A stretch of DNA of 64,000 bases from UTCHB3 sp964371075 (GTDB taxonomy: Bacteria; Bacteroidota; Ignavibacteria; Ignavibacteriales; Ignavibacteriaceae). The stretch covers positions 1 through 64,000 of the forward strand of contig CAYJKN010000007.1 of NCBI GenBank assembly GCA_964371075.1, read 5' to 3'. The position numbers were made by a program, and so were the translations under genes. Positions 54,315 through 63,361 of the stretch are shown piece by piece; the stretch's first letter is position 1, and each line of letters starts with the position of its first letter. The notes beneath the pieces are model-generated. The model had not been told where the DNA came from and did not search any database. It saw only the letters and a program-made list of their open reading frames with translations.

Positions 54315-55481
54315 TTACTTCATTTCTGATAATTTTTTCTGAATTTCTTCAGCTTCTTTGGTCATGCTTAATCTTGAATATGCCTTGAAGAGAAGATCGT
54401 AACCTTTTTTCTCGTTAGGCATTTTTTCAACATAGATTTTTGCATTTGTAATACATGCTTCAAATCTTGGTTTTGCTTCAGGTCTGCCGTCTTCTTTCAG
54501 CTGATCCGCTTTTTTCAGAATCGTAAGACCCCAGTTGTAGTAAGCAAATGCTTCAAAATAATAAGCTTCAAAGTAGTTTGGATCAAGTTTGGTAACTTCT
54601 GCAAATTCTTGAACAGCAGCAGTGTAATTCAAGATGTTTGTGAGGAAAATACCATAATAAAGTCTGCTGAGTTTATTGTTTGGATTTTTCTTTACTTCAG
54701 CTTCAAAAAGTGCAGCACCCTCTTCTGCTTTGTTCAAATAACCATAAACACTTGCGAGTGTCTGGAGAAGCATCTCATTACCCGGGTGTTTGTTTAATCC
54801 CTCTTTGGCAATACCCAAAGCGGTGTTAAAACTCTGCATATAAGCAACACTGTCAGCGCTGTTTTTGCTCGATTTATACATGGTTTGTTTTGTTTCACCT
54901 TTTTTTACATGAATTTCGGCAAGCTGAGCATATGCAAAATCTGCACTCTGTTTGTCAATAATCTTCTGCAAAACAGGGATCGCGTTGTCATATTCACCTT
55001 TATTAAGGTAAATCATCGAAACGATTTTGTAAGCTTCTATTGAATCAGGCTCAAGGAAGATGGCAGTGTTAAACTTCTCAAGAGATTTTTCGAGGAAGAT
55101 GGCAGTTGTGTCTTTCGATTTCGATTGAGCGGCCTTGTTGTAGTTGTTTACACCGGCATTAAATGATTCAGCCCAGGTAGCCTGTCTGATCAATTCAATC
55201 TCTTTCTGAAATTTTGAGCTAATCTGAAGAGATTTGTTAAAATTCTCTACCATTCCCTGTATATCGTCTTTTTCTTTGCTAACAAGACCCAACAGATAGT
55301 AACCTTCGTCACTTTTTGGGTTTTTAGCTACTTCTTTATTTAATGACTCAACAGCTTTGTCCCAATTCTTCTGCTGAATATAAAGTTTTGCACTTGATAA
55401 TTCAGCTGAAGAACACTGATATCCGGAAAACATCAAGCCCAAAAGTATTAAACCTGACAAAAGGATGTTTATTTGTTTCAT
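54315..55481 (-). CDS. Exported TPR-repeat protein
   Basis: A 388-aa protein with an N-terminal signal (about 1-20) ending in SGYQCSS. A Cys follows the hydrophobic stretch but the lipobox is not canonical, so lipidation is uncertain. TPR repeats run through most of the chain (for example KLYIQQKNWDKAVESLNKEVAKNP near 32-55 and KLDPNYFEAYYFEAFAYYNWG near 290). It probably acts as a periplasmic protein-interaction scaffold. It is cotranscribed with the DUF3467 gene. Confidence 0.82.
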   Translation of the reverse strand: MKQINILLSGLILLGLMFSGYQCSSAELSSAKLYIQQKNWDKAVESLNKEVAKNPKSDEGYYLLGLVSKEKDDIQGMVENFNKSLQISSKFQKEIELIRQATWAESFNAGVNNYNKAAQSKSKDTTAIFLEKSLEKFNTAIFLEPDSIEAYKIVSMIYLNKGEYDNAIPVLQKIIDKQSADFAYAQLAEIHVKKGETKQTMYKSSKNSADSVAYMQSFNTALGIAKEGLNKHPGNEMLLQTLASVYGYLNKAEEGAALFEAEVKKNPNNKLSRLYYGIFLTNILNYTAAVQEFAEVTKLDPNYFEAYYFEAFAYYNWGLTILKKADQLKEDGRPEAKPRFEACITNAKIYVEKMPNEKKGYDLLFKAYSRLSMTKEAEEIQKKLSEMK

Positions 55482-55612
55482 TGTTTCTCCAAAGTTTCAA
55501 AAATTATGGTGTACTAAATTACTCATTATTGATTGTTTATCCAAGATTTATAAACTGCTTTCTATTATTTCAGTCAGATTGGGGGAAACTTAATTGATTT
55601 TCTTGCAGATTA

Positions 55613-56737
55613 ATGATAAATTTAATGTTTAAAAAGAGGTTTTTCTTGACGATCGAAGAAATAATTAAAACTGTACCTAAAGTGCTTTTGCACGAACATC
55701 TTGACGGAACCCTCCGTCCTGAAACAATAATAGAACTTGCCCGGGAGATCAATTATGATAAACTCCCCACTGAAGACCCGGTTGAATTAAAAAACTGGTT
55801 TCACCGTGGTGCAAATAAAGGAAATCTTGTTGAATACCTTCAGGGATTTGAACATACCTGTGCAGTAATGCAAACCAGAGAAGCCCTCAAACGTGTGGCT
55901 TACGAAATGATGGAAGACATGTATAATGATGGTGTCTGCTACATTGAAATCAGATTTGCACCAATCTTCCATACCCTGAAAGGGCTTTATATGGACGATG
56001 TGGTCTCAGCCGTACTTGAAGGTCTTGAAGAAGGAAAACAGAAGTTTAATATCGAATTTGGGCTGCTCCTCTGCGGAATGAGAAACATGCAGGATACACT
56101 GGATATTGCAGAACTTGCTGTCAATTATAGAAAAAAGGGTGTAGTCGGTTTTGATCTTGCAGGTGAAGAAGGTGGATACCCGCCCAAAAAACATATCGAC
56201 GCATTTGAATATATCCAGAGAGAAAATTTTAATATTACAATTCATGCCGGAGAGGCTTTTGGAAAAGAATCAATCTGGCAGGCGATTCAATGGTGTGGCG
56301 CTCACAGAATTGGTCATGGTACACGACTTATCGAAGATATGACGATCGGTCCTGATGGCGAAACTGTTACCGGACTTGGCGATCTCGCTCAGTATGTGCT
56401 TGACAAAAGAATACCCATCGAGTGTTGCCTCCTCAGTAATGTTCACACAGGTGCCGTCGAATCTCTCGAAAAACACCCGTTTAAGATTCTTTACAAAAAT
56501 AAATTCAGGGTCACCATCAATACTGATAACTGTCTGATGAGTGACACTTCAATGACCAAAGAATTTGTCACCGCTGTTCAGACTTTTGATTTGAACCTCG
56601 ATGATGTGGAAAAAATAACTATTAACGCAATGAAATCCGCCTTTTGCCACCATACTGAGAGAATAAGACTCATCTATGATGTGATTAAACCGGGTTTCCT
56701 CAACATGAGAAATAAACTGACATCCCTACAATTATAG
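55613..56737 (+). CDS. add: Adenosine deaminase
   Basis: A 374-aa metal-dependent amidohydrolase converting adenosine to inosine. Zinc and catalytic motifs are HEHLDG near residue 24, ITIHAGEA near 208, HRIGHGTRL near 232 and NTDNCLMSDT near 303. Starts at 55613 or an in-frame ATG at 55625 are possible; neither has a strong ribosome binding site. It leads a plus-strand run with the small 113-aa gene, hutU and serA. Together with punA it would allow purine salvage. Confidence 0.93.
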   Translation: MINLMFKKRFFLTIEEIIKTVPKVLLHEHLDGTLRPETIIELAREINYDKLPTEDPVELKNWFHRGANKGNLVEYLQGFEHTCAVMQTREALKRVAYEMMEDMYNDGVCYIEIRFAPIFHTLKGLYMDDVVSAVLEGLEEGKQKFNIEFGLLLCGMRNMQDTLDIAELAVNYRKKGVVGFDLAGEEGGYPPKKHIDAFEYIQRENFNITIHAGEAFGKESIWQAIQWCGAHRIGHGTRLIEDMTIGPDGETVTGLGDLAQYVLDKRIPIECCLLSNVHTGAVESLEKHPFKILYKNKFRVTINTDNCLMSDTSMTKEFVTAVQTFDLNLDDVEKITINAMKSAFCHHTERIRLIYDVIKPGFLNMRNKLTSLQL

Positions 56738-56743
56738 GATTTT

Positions 56744-57085
56744 ATGAAGATCAGCATTAGAAATTATACTCTCGAATTCGAAAAAAATGACAAGAAAATA
56801 ATCAATCAGTTCCTGAAAAAAGCCGCCCAGCAAACTGAAGGCAGCCAGGATGTGAATATGGTGAAACAAAACCGGCTTTTCACTTCGATTCTGGATAAAC
56901 TGAATGAATCAGATTCACCAAAATTTACGAAGGATGAATACTTTTCGCTCAAAAATCTCCTTTCATTGCAACTTACAACAATGAAAAAACAGATCGCGTC
57001 AGCAGGATTTATTAAAAAATATCTGCTGTCTTCGCTCGAAAAACAATACACGAAAATATTGTCCAAATATTTTACGGAAAAATAG
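56744..57085 (+). CDS. Hypothetical small helical protein
   Basis: A 113-aa charged, mainly helical protein with no signal peptide or membrane segment and no recognised family. It lies 6 bp after add and 1 bp before hutU, so it belongs to the same transcript. Its Lys-rich C-terminus and Leu-rich central helix suggest an oligomeric or nucleic-acid-binding role, which is only a guess. Confidence 0.65.
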   Translation: MKISIRNYTLEFEKNDKKIINQFLKKAAQQTEGSQDVNMVKQNRLFTSILDKLNESDSPKFTKDEYFSLKNLLSLQLTTMKKQIASAGFIKKYLLSSLEKQYTKILSKYFTEK

Positions 57086-57086
57086 T

Positions 57087-58745
57087 ATGGCAGATGAAGT
57101 CAAAATTATAAGAGCACCACATGGAACCGAACTCTCCTGCAAAGGATGGATTCAAGAAGCCGCCATGCGGATGTTGATGAACAATCTTGATCCCGATGTG
57201 GCCGAAAATCCTGCAGAACTGATAGTTTATGGCGGAAGTGGTAAAGCTGCCCGTAACTGGGAGTCTTATAACGCCATCATCGAATCACTGAAATCTCTTG
57301 AAAATGATGAGACACTTTTGGTGCAGTCGGGCAAACCTGTTGCAATCTTTAAAAGTCACGAAAATGCTCCAAGAGTTCTGATCTCCAACTCAATGCTGGT
57401 TCCTCGCTGGGGTACCTGGGACGAGTTCAGAAGACTTGAAGCTCTTGGCTTAACGATGTATGGACAAATGACCGCCGGAAGCTGGATCTACATCGGCTCA
57501 CAAGGTATCCTTCAAGGGACTTATGAAACCTTTGCCGAGTGCGCTCGTCAGAAGTTTGGCGGTTCACTAAAAGGAAGGCTTTTGCTAACCGCAGGTCTTG
57601 GTGGTATGGGGGGAGCTCAACCCCTTGCTGCTACCATGAATGGTGCAACTTTTCTTGGAATTGATGTTGATAAATCTCGAATCCTAAAAAGAATCGAAAC
57701 AGGATATATCGATATTATCAGCGAAGACCTTGACGAAGCTTTAAAAATTGTGCTCAATGCCAAAGCCAAAGGTGAAAATATCTCAGTGGGCTTGGTGGGT
57801 AATGCCGCTGATGTCCTTCCTGAACTGTTGAAGCGGAATATCCTGCCCGATATCGTGACAGATCAGACTTCTGCTCACGATACACTTAATGGATATGTCC
57901 CGATGGGGATGTCTTTTGAAGAAGCCCTCCAACTCCGTAAATCAAACCCCGATAAATATATTTCTCTCTCAAAAGAGACAATCACTGTTCACCTTAAGGC
58001 AATGCTTGAGTTCCTCAAAAGAGGCGCTGTAACTTTTGATTATGGAAACAATATCAGAGGTGAGGCAAAAGCCAATGGTGTTGAAAATGCTTTTGATATC
58101 CCGGGATTTGTTCCGGAATATATCAGACCACTTTTTTGTGACGGAAATGGACCATTCAGATGGGCTGCGCTCTCAGGTGATCCACAAGATATTTATGTAA
58201 CTGATGAAGCGGTGAAAGCCGCATTCCCCGAAAACAAATCACTGATTAACTGGCTTGAACTTGCACGAGAAAAAGTACATTTTCAGGGTCTGCCCGCAAG
58301 AATTTGCTGGCTTGGTTATGGAGACAGAGCTAAAATGGGTTTGATCTTTAATCAACTCGTCGCAGACAAAAAGGTGAAAGCCCCTATTGTAATAGGGAGA
58401 GACCACCTCGATTGTGGTTCAGTTGCTTCCCCATACAGGGAAACCGAAGCCATGAAGGATGGTAGTGATGCAATTGCCGATTGGCCAATTCTGAATGCAC
58501 TAATCAATTCGGTTAACGGTGCTTCATGGGTCTCGGTGCATCATGGTGGTGGTGTTGGTATAGGTAATTCGATTCATGCCGGGATGGTAATTGTTGCAGA
58601 TGGAACTCCCGAAGCTGCAAAAAGAATTGAAAGAGTACTTACTTCCGACTCCGGCATGGGTATAGCCCGACATGCCGATGCAGGATATAAACGCGCTATT
58701 GATAACGCAAAGACGAAGTCGGTTAAAATCCCCTTCGTGAAATAA
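57087..58745 (+). CDS. hutU: Urocanate hydratase
   Basis: A 552-aa NAD-dependent urocanase, the second step of histidine degradation (urocanate to imidazolone propionate). Motifs: YGGSGKAARNW near residue 48, TAGSWIYIGSQGI near 129, GGMGGAQPLAATMNGA near 173, the active-site Cys region DQTSAHD… and DHLDCGSVASPYRET near 448. No hutH, hutI or hutG gene is nearby, so the rest of the pathway must be elsewhere. Confidence 0.96.
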   Translation: MADEVKIIRAPHGTELSCKGWIQEAAMRMLMNNLDPDVAENPAELIVYGGSGKAARNWESYNAIIESLKSLENDETLLVQSGKPVAIFKSHENAPRVLISNSMLVPRWGTWDEFRRLEALGLTMYGQMTAGSWIYIGSQGILQGTYETFAECARQKFGGSLKGRLLLTAGLGGMGGAQPLAATMNGATFLGIDVDKSRILKRIETGYIDIISEDLDEALKIVLNAKAKGENISVGLVGNAADVLPELLKRNILPDIVTDQTSAHDTLNGYVPMGMSFEEALQLRKSNPDKYISLSKETITVHLKAMLEFLKRGAVTFDYGNNIRGEAKANGVENAFDIPGFVPEYIRPLFCDGNGPFRWAALSGDPQDIYVTDEAVKAAFPENKSLINWLELAREKVHFQGLPARICWLGYGDRAKMGLIFNQLVADKKVKAPIVIGRDHLDCGSVASPYRETEAMKDGSDAIADWPILNALINSVNGASWVSVHHGGGVGIGNSIHAGMVIVADGTPEAAKRIERVLTSDSGMGIARHADAGYKRAIDNAKTKSVKIPFVK

Positions 58746-58762
58746 CAAAAATGGAGTAGATC

Positions 58763-59953
58763 ATGACACTTAAAGTATTAATCGCTGACCAATTTCCGGA
58801 AAAATACATCAACATCTTAAAAGCAAAAGATCTTGATGTTTTATATCAACCAAAACTTGGCGAAAACGAGATGCCCGAAGTAGCCAAAGATGTGGATATC
58901 ATTGTAGTTCGCTCTACTAAAGTGAATGAAGCTACAATTAACGCCTCTGAAAAACTTAACTTGATCGTACGCGCCGGCGCAGGTGTTAACAACATCAACA
59001 TCCCCGCTGCAAATAAAAAAGGTATTTATGTAACCAACTGCCCCGGAAAAAACTCGATTGCAGTAGCGGAACTTGCTTTAGGTCTGATGGTTGCCATCGA
59101 TAGAAAGATTCCTGATAATGTTATCGATTTCAGAAATGGAGTATGGAACAAAGGTCTCTTCTCAAAAGCTCAGGGAATTTACGGTAAAAACCTCGGAATT
59201 ATCGGTTTTGGAAACATTGGTAAAGAAGTTGCCGCCCGTGCAGTTGCTTTTGGTATGAATGTTTACGCAAAAGATATAACCCGGGTTGAAGGTTATGGAG
59301 TAAAAGAATTCTCAGAAATGGATAAAATTCTTCCAATTCTCGATATCATCACAGTACATCTTCCTTTAACAGATGGTACAAGAAAACTTTTCAACCGTGA
59401 AATGTTTAAATTGATGAAACCCAATGCAATTCTTATCAACACTTCACGCGCTGAAGTTATTGATGAAGATGATCTGCTCGAAGCAATTGAAGAGAAAAAT
59501 ATCTTCTGTGGATTTGATGTGTTTGTTGGTGAACCTGAAGGAAAAACCGGCGAAGTTTCATCCAAATTGATGAACAACAAAAATATCTACATCACTCACC
59601 ACATCGGTGCTTCAACCGAACAGGCTCAGGAAGCAGTTGCTGAGGAGACTGTAAATATTATCAGAGGATATATTAACAGCGGTGTCATTGCACACTGGGT
59701 AAATAAAGCACGTTGGGAAGAATCACACTACCAGCTTGTTGTTAAACACTACGACAAACCGGGTGTTATTGCCAATATTCTGAATGTTATGAAAAAAGAT
59801 GATGTGAATATTGAGGAAGTTGAAAATGAGATATTTGCAGGTGGTATGGTTGCCAAATGTACAATTAAATTGAAACAACCTCTAACAGATGGTGTCCTCG
59901 AAGAAATTCGTAACATCCCCGAGATAATTAACCTCGCACATGTTGAGCTTTAA
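58763..59953 (+). CDS. serA: D-3-phosphoglycerate dehydrogenase with ACT domain
   Basis: A 396-aa NAD-dependent dehydrogenase for the first step of serine synthesis. The NAD motif GFGNIGKEVAARA is near residue 154; the catalytic Arg lies in NTSRAEVID, with the catalytic Glu and the His in ITHHIGAS. A C-terminal ACT domain (about 325-396) suggests feedback control by serine. GGAG 8 bp upstream supports the start. It could also act on other 2-hydroxyacids. Its terminator precedes the palindrome array. Confidence 0.92.
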   Translation: MTLKVLIADQFPEKYINILKAKDLDVLYQPKLGENEMPEVAKDVDIIVVRSTKVNEATINASEKLNLIVRAGAGVNNINIPAANKKGIYVTNCPGKNSIAVAELALGLMVAIDRKIPDNVIDFRNGVWNKGLFSKAQGIYGKNLGIIGFGNIGKEVAARAVAFGMNVYAKDITRVEGYGVKEFSEMDKILPILDIITVHLPLTDGTRKLFNREMFKLMKPNAILINTSRAEVIDEDDLLEAIEEKNIFCGFDVFVGEPEGKTGEVSSKLMNNKNIYITHHIGASTEQAQEAVAEETVNIIRGYINSGVIAHWVNKARWEESHYQLVVKHYDKPGVIANILNVMKKDDVNIEEVENEIFAGGMVAKCTIKLKQPLTDGVLEEIRNIPEIINLAHVEL

Positions 59954-59987
59954 CCGTTATTAATTAGTAATACGGGATAATCTTTTC

Positions 59988-60030
59988 GGGCCGATAGTTG
60001 AAATTTATTTCAATTTTCGGCCCATTTCGT
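59988..60030 (+). terminator. Terminator of serA
   Basis: Long arms (GGGCCGA… and …TCGGCCC, about 16 bp with one mismatch and one wobble) form a hairpin 34 bp after the serA stop, followed by ATTTCGTTTT on the plus strand. Confidence 0.85.
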
Positions 60031-60042
60031 TTTAAATATTCA

Positions 60043-60845
60043 ACCCACTCCGTGGGTAGATACTATTTTTTTCAACATTTGCTACGAATATCAAACCCAC
60101 TTCGTGGGTAGATATTTTTTTTCAAAATTTGCTACGAATATTAAACCCACTTCGTGGGTAGATACTATTTTTTTCAACTTTTGCTACGAATATTAAACCC
60201 ACTTCGTGGGTAGGTTTTATCCCCGAAGGGGATTATATATTCGTAGCACATATGAACCCCACCTCAAAAAAATACCCCGTTTGCGGGGTTATTTATTCAA
60301 TTCAAGCGTTGTACTTATATAACCTCATTTAACTGATAGCTATCGGGTTATCAAGAATATCAAACCCACTTCGTGGGTAGGGCATATCCCCGAAGGGGAT
60401 TAAATATTCGTAGCACATATGAACCCCACCACAAAAAAATACCCCGTATGCGGGGTTAAATATTCAATTCAAGCGTTGTATTTATATAATCTCATTTAAC
60501 TGATAGCTATCGGGATATCAAGAATATTAAACCCACTTCGTGGGTAGGGCATATCCCCGAAGGGGATTATATATTCGTGGCACATAATGGTCCCACCACA
60601 AAAAAATACCCCGTTTGCGGGGTTATATATTCAATTCAAGCGTTGTACTTATATAACCTCATTTAACTGATAGCTATCCGGTTATCAAGAATATCAAACC
60701 CACTCTGCGGGTAGATACTGTTTTTTCAACATTTGCTACGAATATCAAACCCACTCCGTGGGTAGGTTTTATCCCCGAAGGGGATTAAATATTCGTAGCA
60801 CATATGAACCCCACCTCAAAAAAAATACCCCGTTTGCGGGGTTAT
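60043..60845. repeat. Composite palindrome array with 167-bp higher-order repeat
   Basis: Three palindrome types are interleaved. Type 1 (ACCCAC-TTC-GTGGGT, foot on its left as GCTACGAATAT where complete) starts at 60043, 60095, 60145, 60197, 60364, 60531, 60698 and 60749. Type 2 (ATCCCC-GAA-GGGGAT, foot on its right) starts at 60219, 60386, 60553 and 60771. Type 3 (ACCCCG-TTTG-CGGGGT) starts at 60274, 60441, 60608 and 60827. The block type 1-type 2-type 3 repeats with an exact 167-bp period for three copies. Types 1 and 2 face each other as inverted pairs. It fills the space between convergent genes. Confidence 0.95.
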
Positions 60846-60896
60846 ATATTTTAGAAGGCTTTTGCAATTTTAATGTATTGATGGCTATCAGGACCG

Positions 60897-60923
60897 TACG
60901 AATATGAAATCCTCTTCGAGGAT
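60897..60923 (-). repeat. Single palindrome-plus-foot element (stem type ATCCTC)
   Basis: Foot TACGAATAT (60897-60905), a 3-nt spacer and the palindrome ATCCTC-TTC-GAGGAT (60909-60923). The layout matches the arrays but the stem differs, with both arms changed in a compensating way. Confidence 0.8.
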
Positions 60924-60986
60924 ACGAGAAGTTATAACAATCAACGTAAAAACACGCATTATCTCTCAAGTACTCAAAAATAATAT

Positions 60987-61742
60987 CTAAACAAGAGTAT
61001 ATTCCGGAATATCCTCGGCGAGTGTGTAATAATAAGGGAGGGCCATCATCGTTTTAAGTGTTTCGAGAAGTTCATCGGTAAGTTCAAACGAAATGTTTCT
61101 TATTCCATACTGAAGGACAATTAACGTTTCCTCCGGAATACCCGCAAGTGCTAAATAGTCTTCACCAAACTCATAGAGATCGTCATTCATCTGTTTAATT
61201 TTTGAATGGACCGATTCAAGAATCTCCTCCTGCGAAGAGACAAGGATATAAGAAATGAAAGGAGATTGGAGACATTCCACCGCTTCTTCGGTGATGTTCA
61301 TACCCGTTTCATACCTGCCTGTCAAATAATTTTCATCGCCGGCAATATATAGATTGGTAATCTTTGTTATTTCACCGTCGTAAGCAACCAATTCAGGATT
61401 TGTATTGTATAGCTCTTTAAAAATTATTTTTAACAGAGTGATATCGTGGTACGAAATGTCACCTTTCATGGTGATGTCACTTACTTCTTTTTCTCCTGGT
61501 TTAAAGTAGAGAAAACTGTTTGAGAAAAGTGAATCAGCCACAATTCCGTAAGCCGAGGAAACCACAAGATCACCTGCGGTATGCAAATCGAGAGGGGGAA
61601 TAAGGGCAAGATCAATATCTCTGTTCTTGACGGCTTCGGGCAGTTTCGAGACAGGATAGAACACAACTTCACAACCAAGTTTGCTTTTCAAAATTGTAGC
61701 AAACATGCTTGTCATTAAATTCGGAGAAATTCCAATTTTCAT
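60987..61742 (-). CDS. Periplasmic-binding-fold protein of MqnA/MqnD-like type, hypothetical
   Basis: A 251-aa protein without a signal peptide. The N-terminal MKIGISPNLMTSMFATILKSKL and the phrase DIDLALIPPLDL look like the start of a type 2 periplasmic-binding fold, as in the MqnA/MqnD menaquinone enzymes and related cytosolic binding proteins. No catalytic motif is evident. The gene starts 13 bp after the rplS terminator and is convergent with serA across the palindrome array. The assignment is weak. Confidence 0.6.
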   Translation of the reverse strand: MKIGISPNLMTSMFATILKSKLGCEVVFYPVSKLPEAVKNRDIDLALIPPLDLHTAGDLVVSSAYGIVADSLFSNSFLYFKPGEKEVSDITMKGDISYHDITLLKIIFKELYNTNPELVAYDGEITKITNLYIAGDENYLTGRYETGMNITEEAVECLQSPFISYILVSSQEEILESVHSKIKQMNDDLYEFGEDYLALAGIPEETLIVLQYGIRNISFELTDELLETLKTMMALPYYYTLAEDIPEYTLV

Positions 61743-61754
61743 ATAATAAAAAAA

Positions 61755-61786
61755 GAGGCTGTCGCAAAAACTTTTGTTACAGCCTC
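61755..61786 (-). terminator. Terminator of the rpsP-rplS operon
   Basis: A perfect 8-bp stem GAGGCTGT / ACAGCCTC with an inner AT-rich extension is followed on the minus strand by seven U residues, 23 bp past the rplS stop. The T-tract is just upstream of the next gene's start. Confidence 0.92.
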
Positions 61787-61808
61787 AAATCTCCTTGGAG
61801 AATAAAAA

Positions 61809-62156
61809 CTAACGATAGTTTTTGTCTTTGATCTTAGCAGCTTTACCCGAAAGCTCTCTGAGATAATAAAGTTTCGCTCTGCGAATTTTACCTTCTCTGA
61901 TCAGATCAATTTTTGCAATTTTTGGGGAAATGAAAGGAAATATTCTTTCAACACCAACACCGCTCGAAATTTTACGAACTGTGAATGATCTGTTTTCAAG
62001 ACTTCCTTTAATGCTGATTACATCACCTTCAAAAGGCTGTATTCTCTCTTTATCTCCCTCAATAACCCTTACATGAACTCTGATCCTGTCACCAATGTTA
62101 AATTTGGCGAGCTCTGATCTCTCTTCTGCAGGGATAAAATCATAGAGGCTTGTCAT
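61809..62156 (-). CDS. rplS: Ribosomal protein bL19
   Basis: A 115-aa large-subunit ribosomal protein at the 30S-50S interface. Hallmarks: FNIGDRIRVHVRVIEGDKERIQPFEG, the SFTVRKISSGVGVERIFP motif and the basic C-terminus RRAKLYYLR. It overlaps the trmD stop as ATGA and is the last gene of the operon. Confidence 0.97.
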   Translation of the reverse strand: MTSLYDFIPAEERSELAKFNIGDRIRVHVRVIEGDKERIQPFEGDVISIKGSLENRSFTVRKISSGVGVERIFPFISPKIAKIDLIREGKIRRAKLYYLRELSGKAAKIKDKNYR

Positions 62157-62848
62157 ACCTGTGCTCCAATCTTATTTATCTTTTTCCAATAGTCTGTTAA
62201 AATCTTTGACTGCTCTTCCCGCCACTCTTTCACCTTGCTGTGGTCGCCCTGAAGCAACACACCGGGAACTTTCATTCCCTCATATTCAGCTGGTCTCGTA
62301 AAACATGGTGCACCTATTGTGTCACCATCCATAAACGAATCATCGAGTGCTGATTCACTGTCATTTAATACTCCGGGTATAAGACGCACAACCGAGTCAA
62401 CCACTACGGCGGCAAGCAATTCGCCCCCTGTCAATACAAAATTACCAATAGAAACAATTTCAGTGGCAAATGCTTCGCGTACTCTGTCGTCTATCCCTTT
62501 ATAATGTCCACATATAATCATTATGTTCTTCATCAACGAATACCTTTTGGCATCCTGTTGATCATATATCTTACCGTGTGGGGCGGTAAAAATTATCGCA
62601 TCATAATCTCGTTCAGCTAAAAGTTTTTTAATACAATCAAAAAATGGCTCAACTTTTAGGACCATCCCTGCCCCGCCTCCAAACTGCTTGTCATCAATCA
62701 TACGATGTTTGTCGTATGCATGCTCCCGCAGATTGTGGATTTGTATCTCAACTTTTTCTTTATTTTGACCCCTTTGAATGATACTTGAGGTTAACGGACC
62801 TTCAAAAAAATCAGGTACCGCAGAAATAATATCAATCCTCATCTTCAT
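62153..62848 (-). CDS. trmD: tRNA (guanine37-N1)-methyltransferase
   Basis: A 231-aa SPOUT methyltransferase that makes m1G37 in tRNAs. Knot motifs: the KQFGGGAGMVLKVEP segment, IICGHYKGIDDRV, SIGNFVLTGGELAA-type loop and the SFMDGDTIGAPCFTRPAEYEG region. The start is within the 3' end of rimM; 62848 (ATG) or 62842 (ATG) are both possible. Confidence 0.97.
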   Translation of the reverse strand: MKMRIDIISAVPDFFEGPLTSSIIQRGQNKEKVEIQIHNLREHAYDKHRMIDDKQFGGGAGMVLKVEPFFDCIKKLLAERDYDAIIFTAPHGKIYDQQDAKRYSLMKNIMIICGHYKGIDDRVREAFATEIVSIGNFVLTGGELLAAVVVDSVVRLIPGVLNDSESALDDSFMDGDTIGAPCFTRPAEYEGMKVPGVLLQGDHSKVKEWREEQSKILTDYWKKINKIGAQV

Positions 62849-63347
62849 CGTAACCCGGATAACTTTCACTCAGTCTTAAAATCTTCTTATCGGCATCAAA
62901 TGACTCAATAAACTCTTTAAGCGCCGGGATAAGTGTCTCTTTCCCCTCATTTTCAACAACATAAACGTCATTGGCGGGAAGGAGCATTACATCCTTGATC
63001 ACTCCCAGAAACTTTTCGTTTAGAAAAACGCTGCTTTCAATCAAATCATGCACAAAATACGTGTCATCAGGGAGTTTAATTGCATCTTTTTCTTCGATGT
63101 AAATCTCCTTTCCAACAAGCATTTCCAACTCTTTTTCACCTTCAAATTTATCGAACTTAATCAGGATGGTATCACCATCAAATTTGACCTTTTCGACCTT
63201 TAACTGCTTAAAAGAGCCGTAGAATTCCACAAAGACCGTTTTTAATTTAAAAAAACGGTCAGGAAAGTCAGAGAACGACTGTAGTCTGAGAAAGCCAGCT
63301 TTACCGTAAATCGCCTGAATCCTGGCAACAAGAATGTAGCCGATCAC
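62832..63347 (-). CDS. rimM: 16S rRNA processing protein RimM
   Basis: A 171-aa 30S assembly factor that binds uS19. N-terminal RimM domain (YILVARIQAIYGKAGFLRL) and C-terminal PRC-barrel-type domain (YFVHDLIESSVFL… LGVIKDVMLLPANDVYVV.. TLIPALKEFI). It starts with GTG and overlaps trmD by about 17 bp. Confidence 0.95.
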   Translation of the reverse strand: MIGYILVARIQAIYGKAGFLRLQSFSDFPDRFFKLKTVFVEFYGSFKQLKVEKVKFDGDTILIKFDKFEGEKELEMLVGKEIYIEEKDAIKLPDDTYFVHDLIESSVFLNEKFLGVIKDVMLLPANDVYVVENEGKETLIPALKEFIESFDADKKILRLSESYPGYDEDED

Positions 63348-63361
63348 GATGAGTTCTTCAA

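Noticed and set aside
60769..60969. 66-aa frame over the end of the composite array
   Set aside because: It reads through palindrome elements and the AT-rich spacer; no ribosome binding site.
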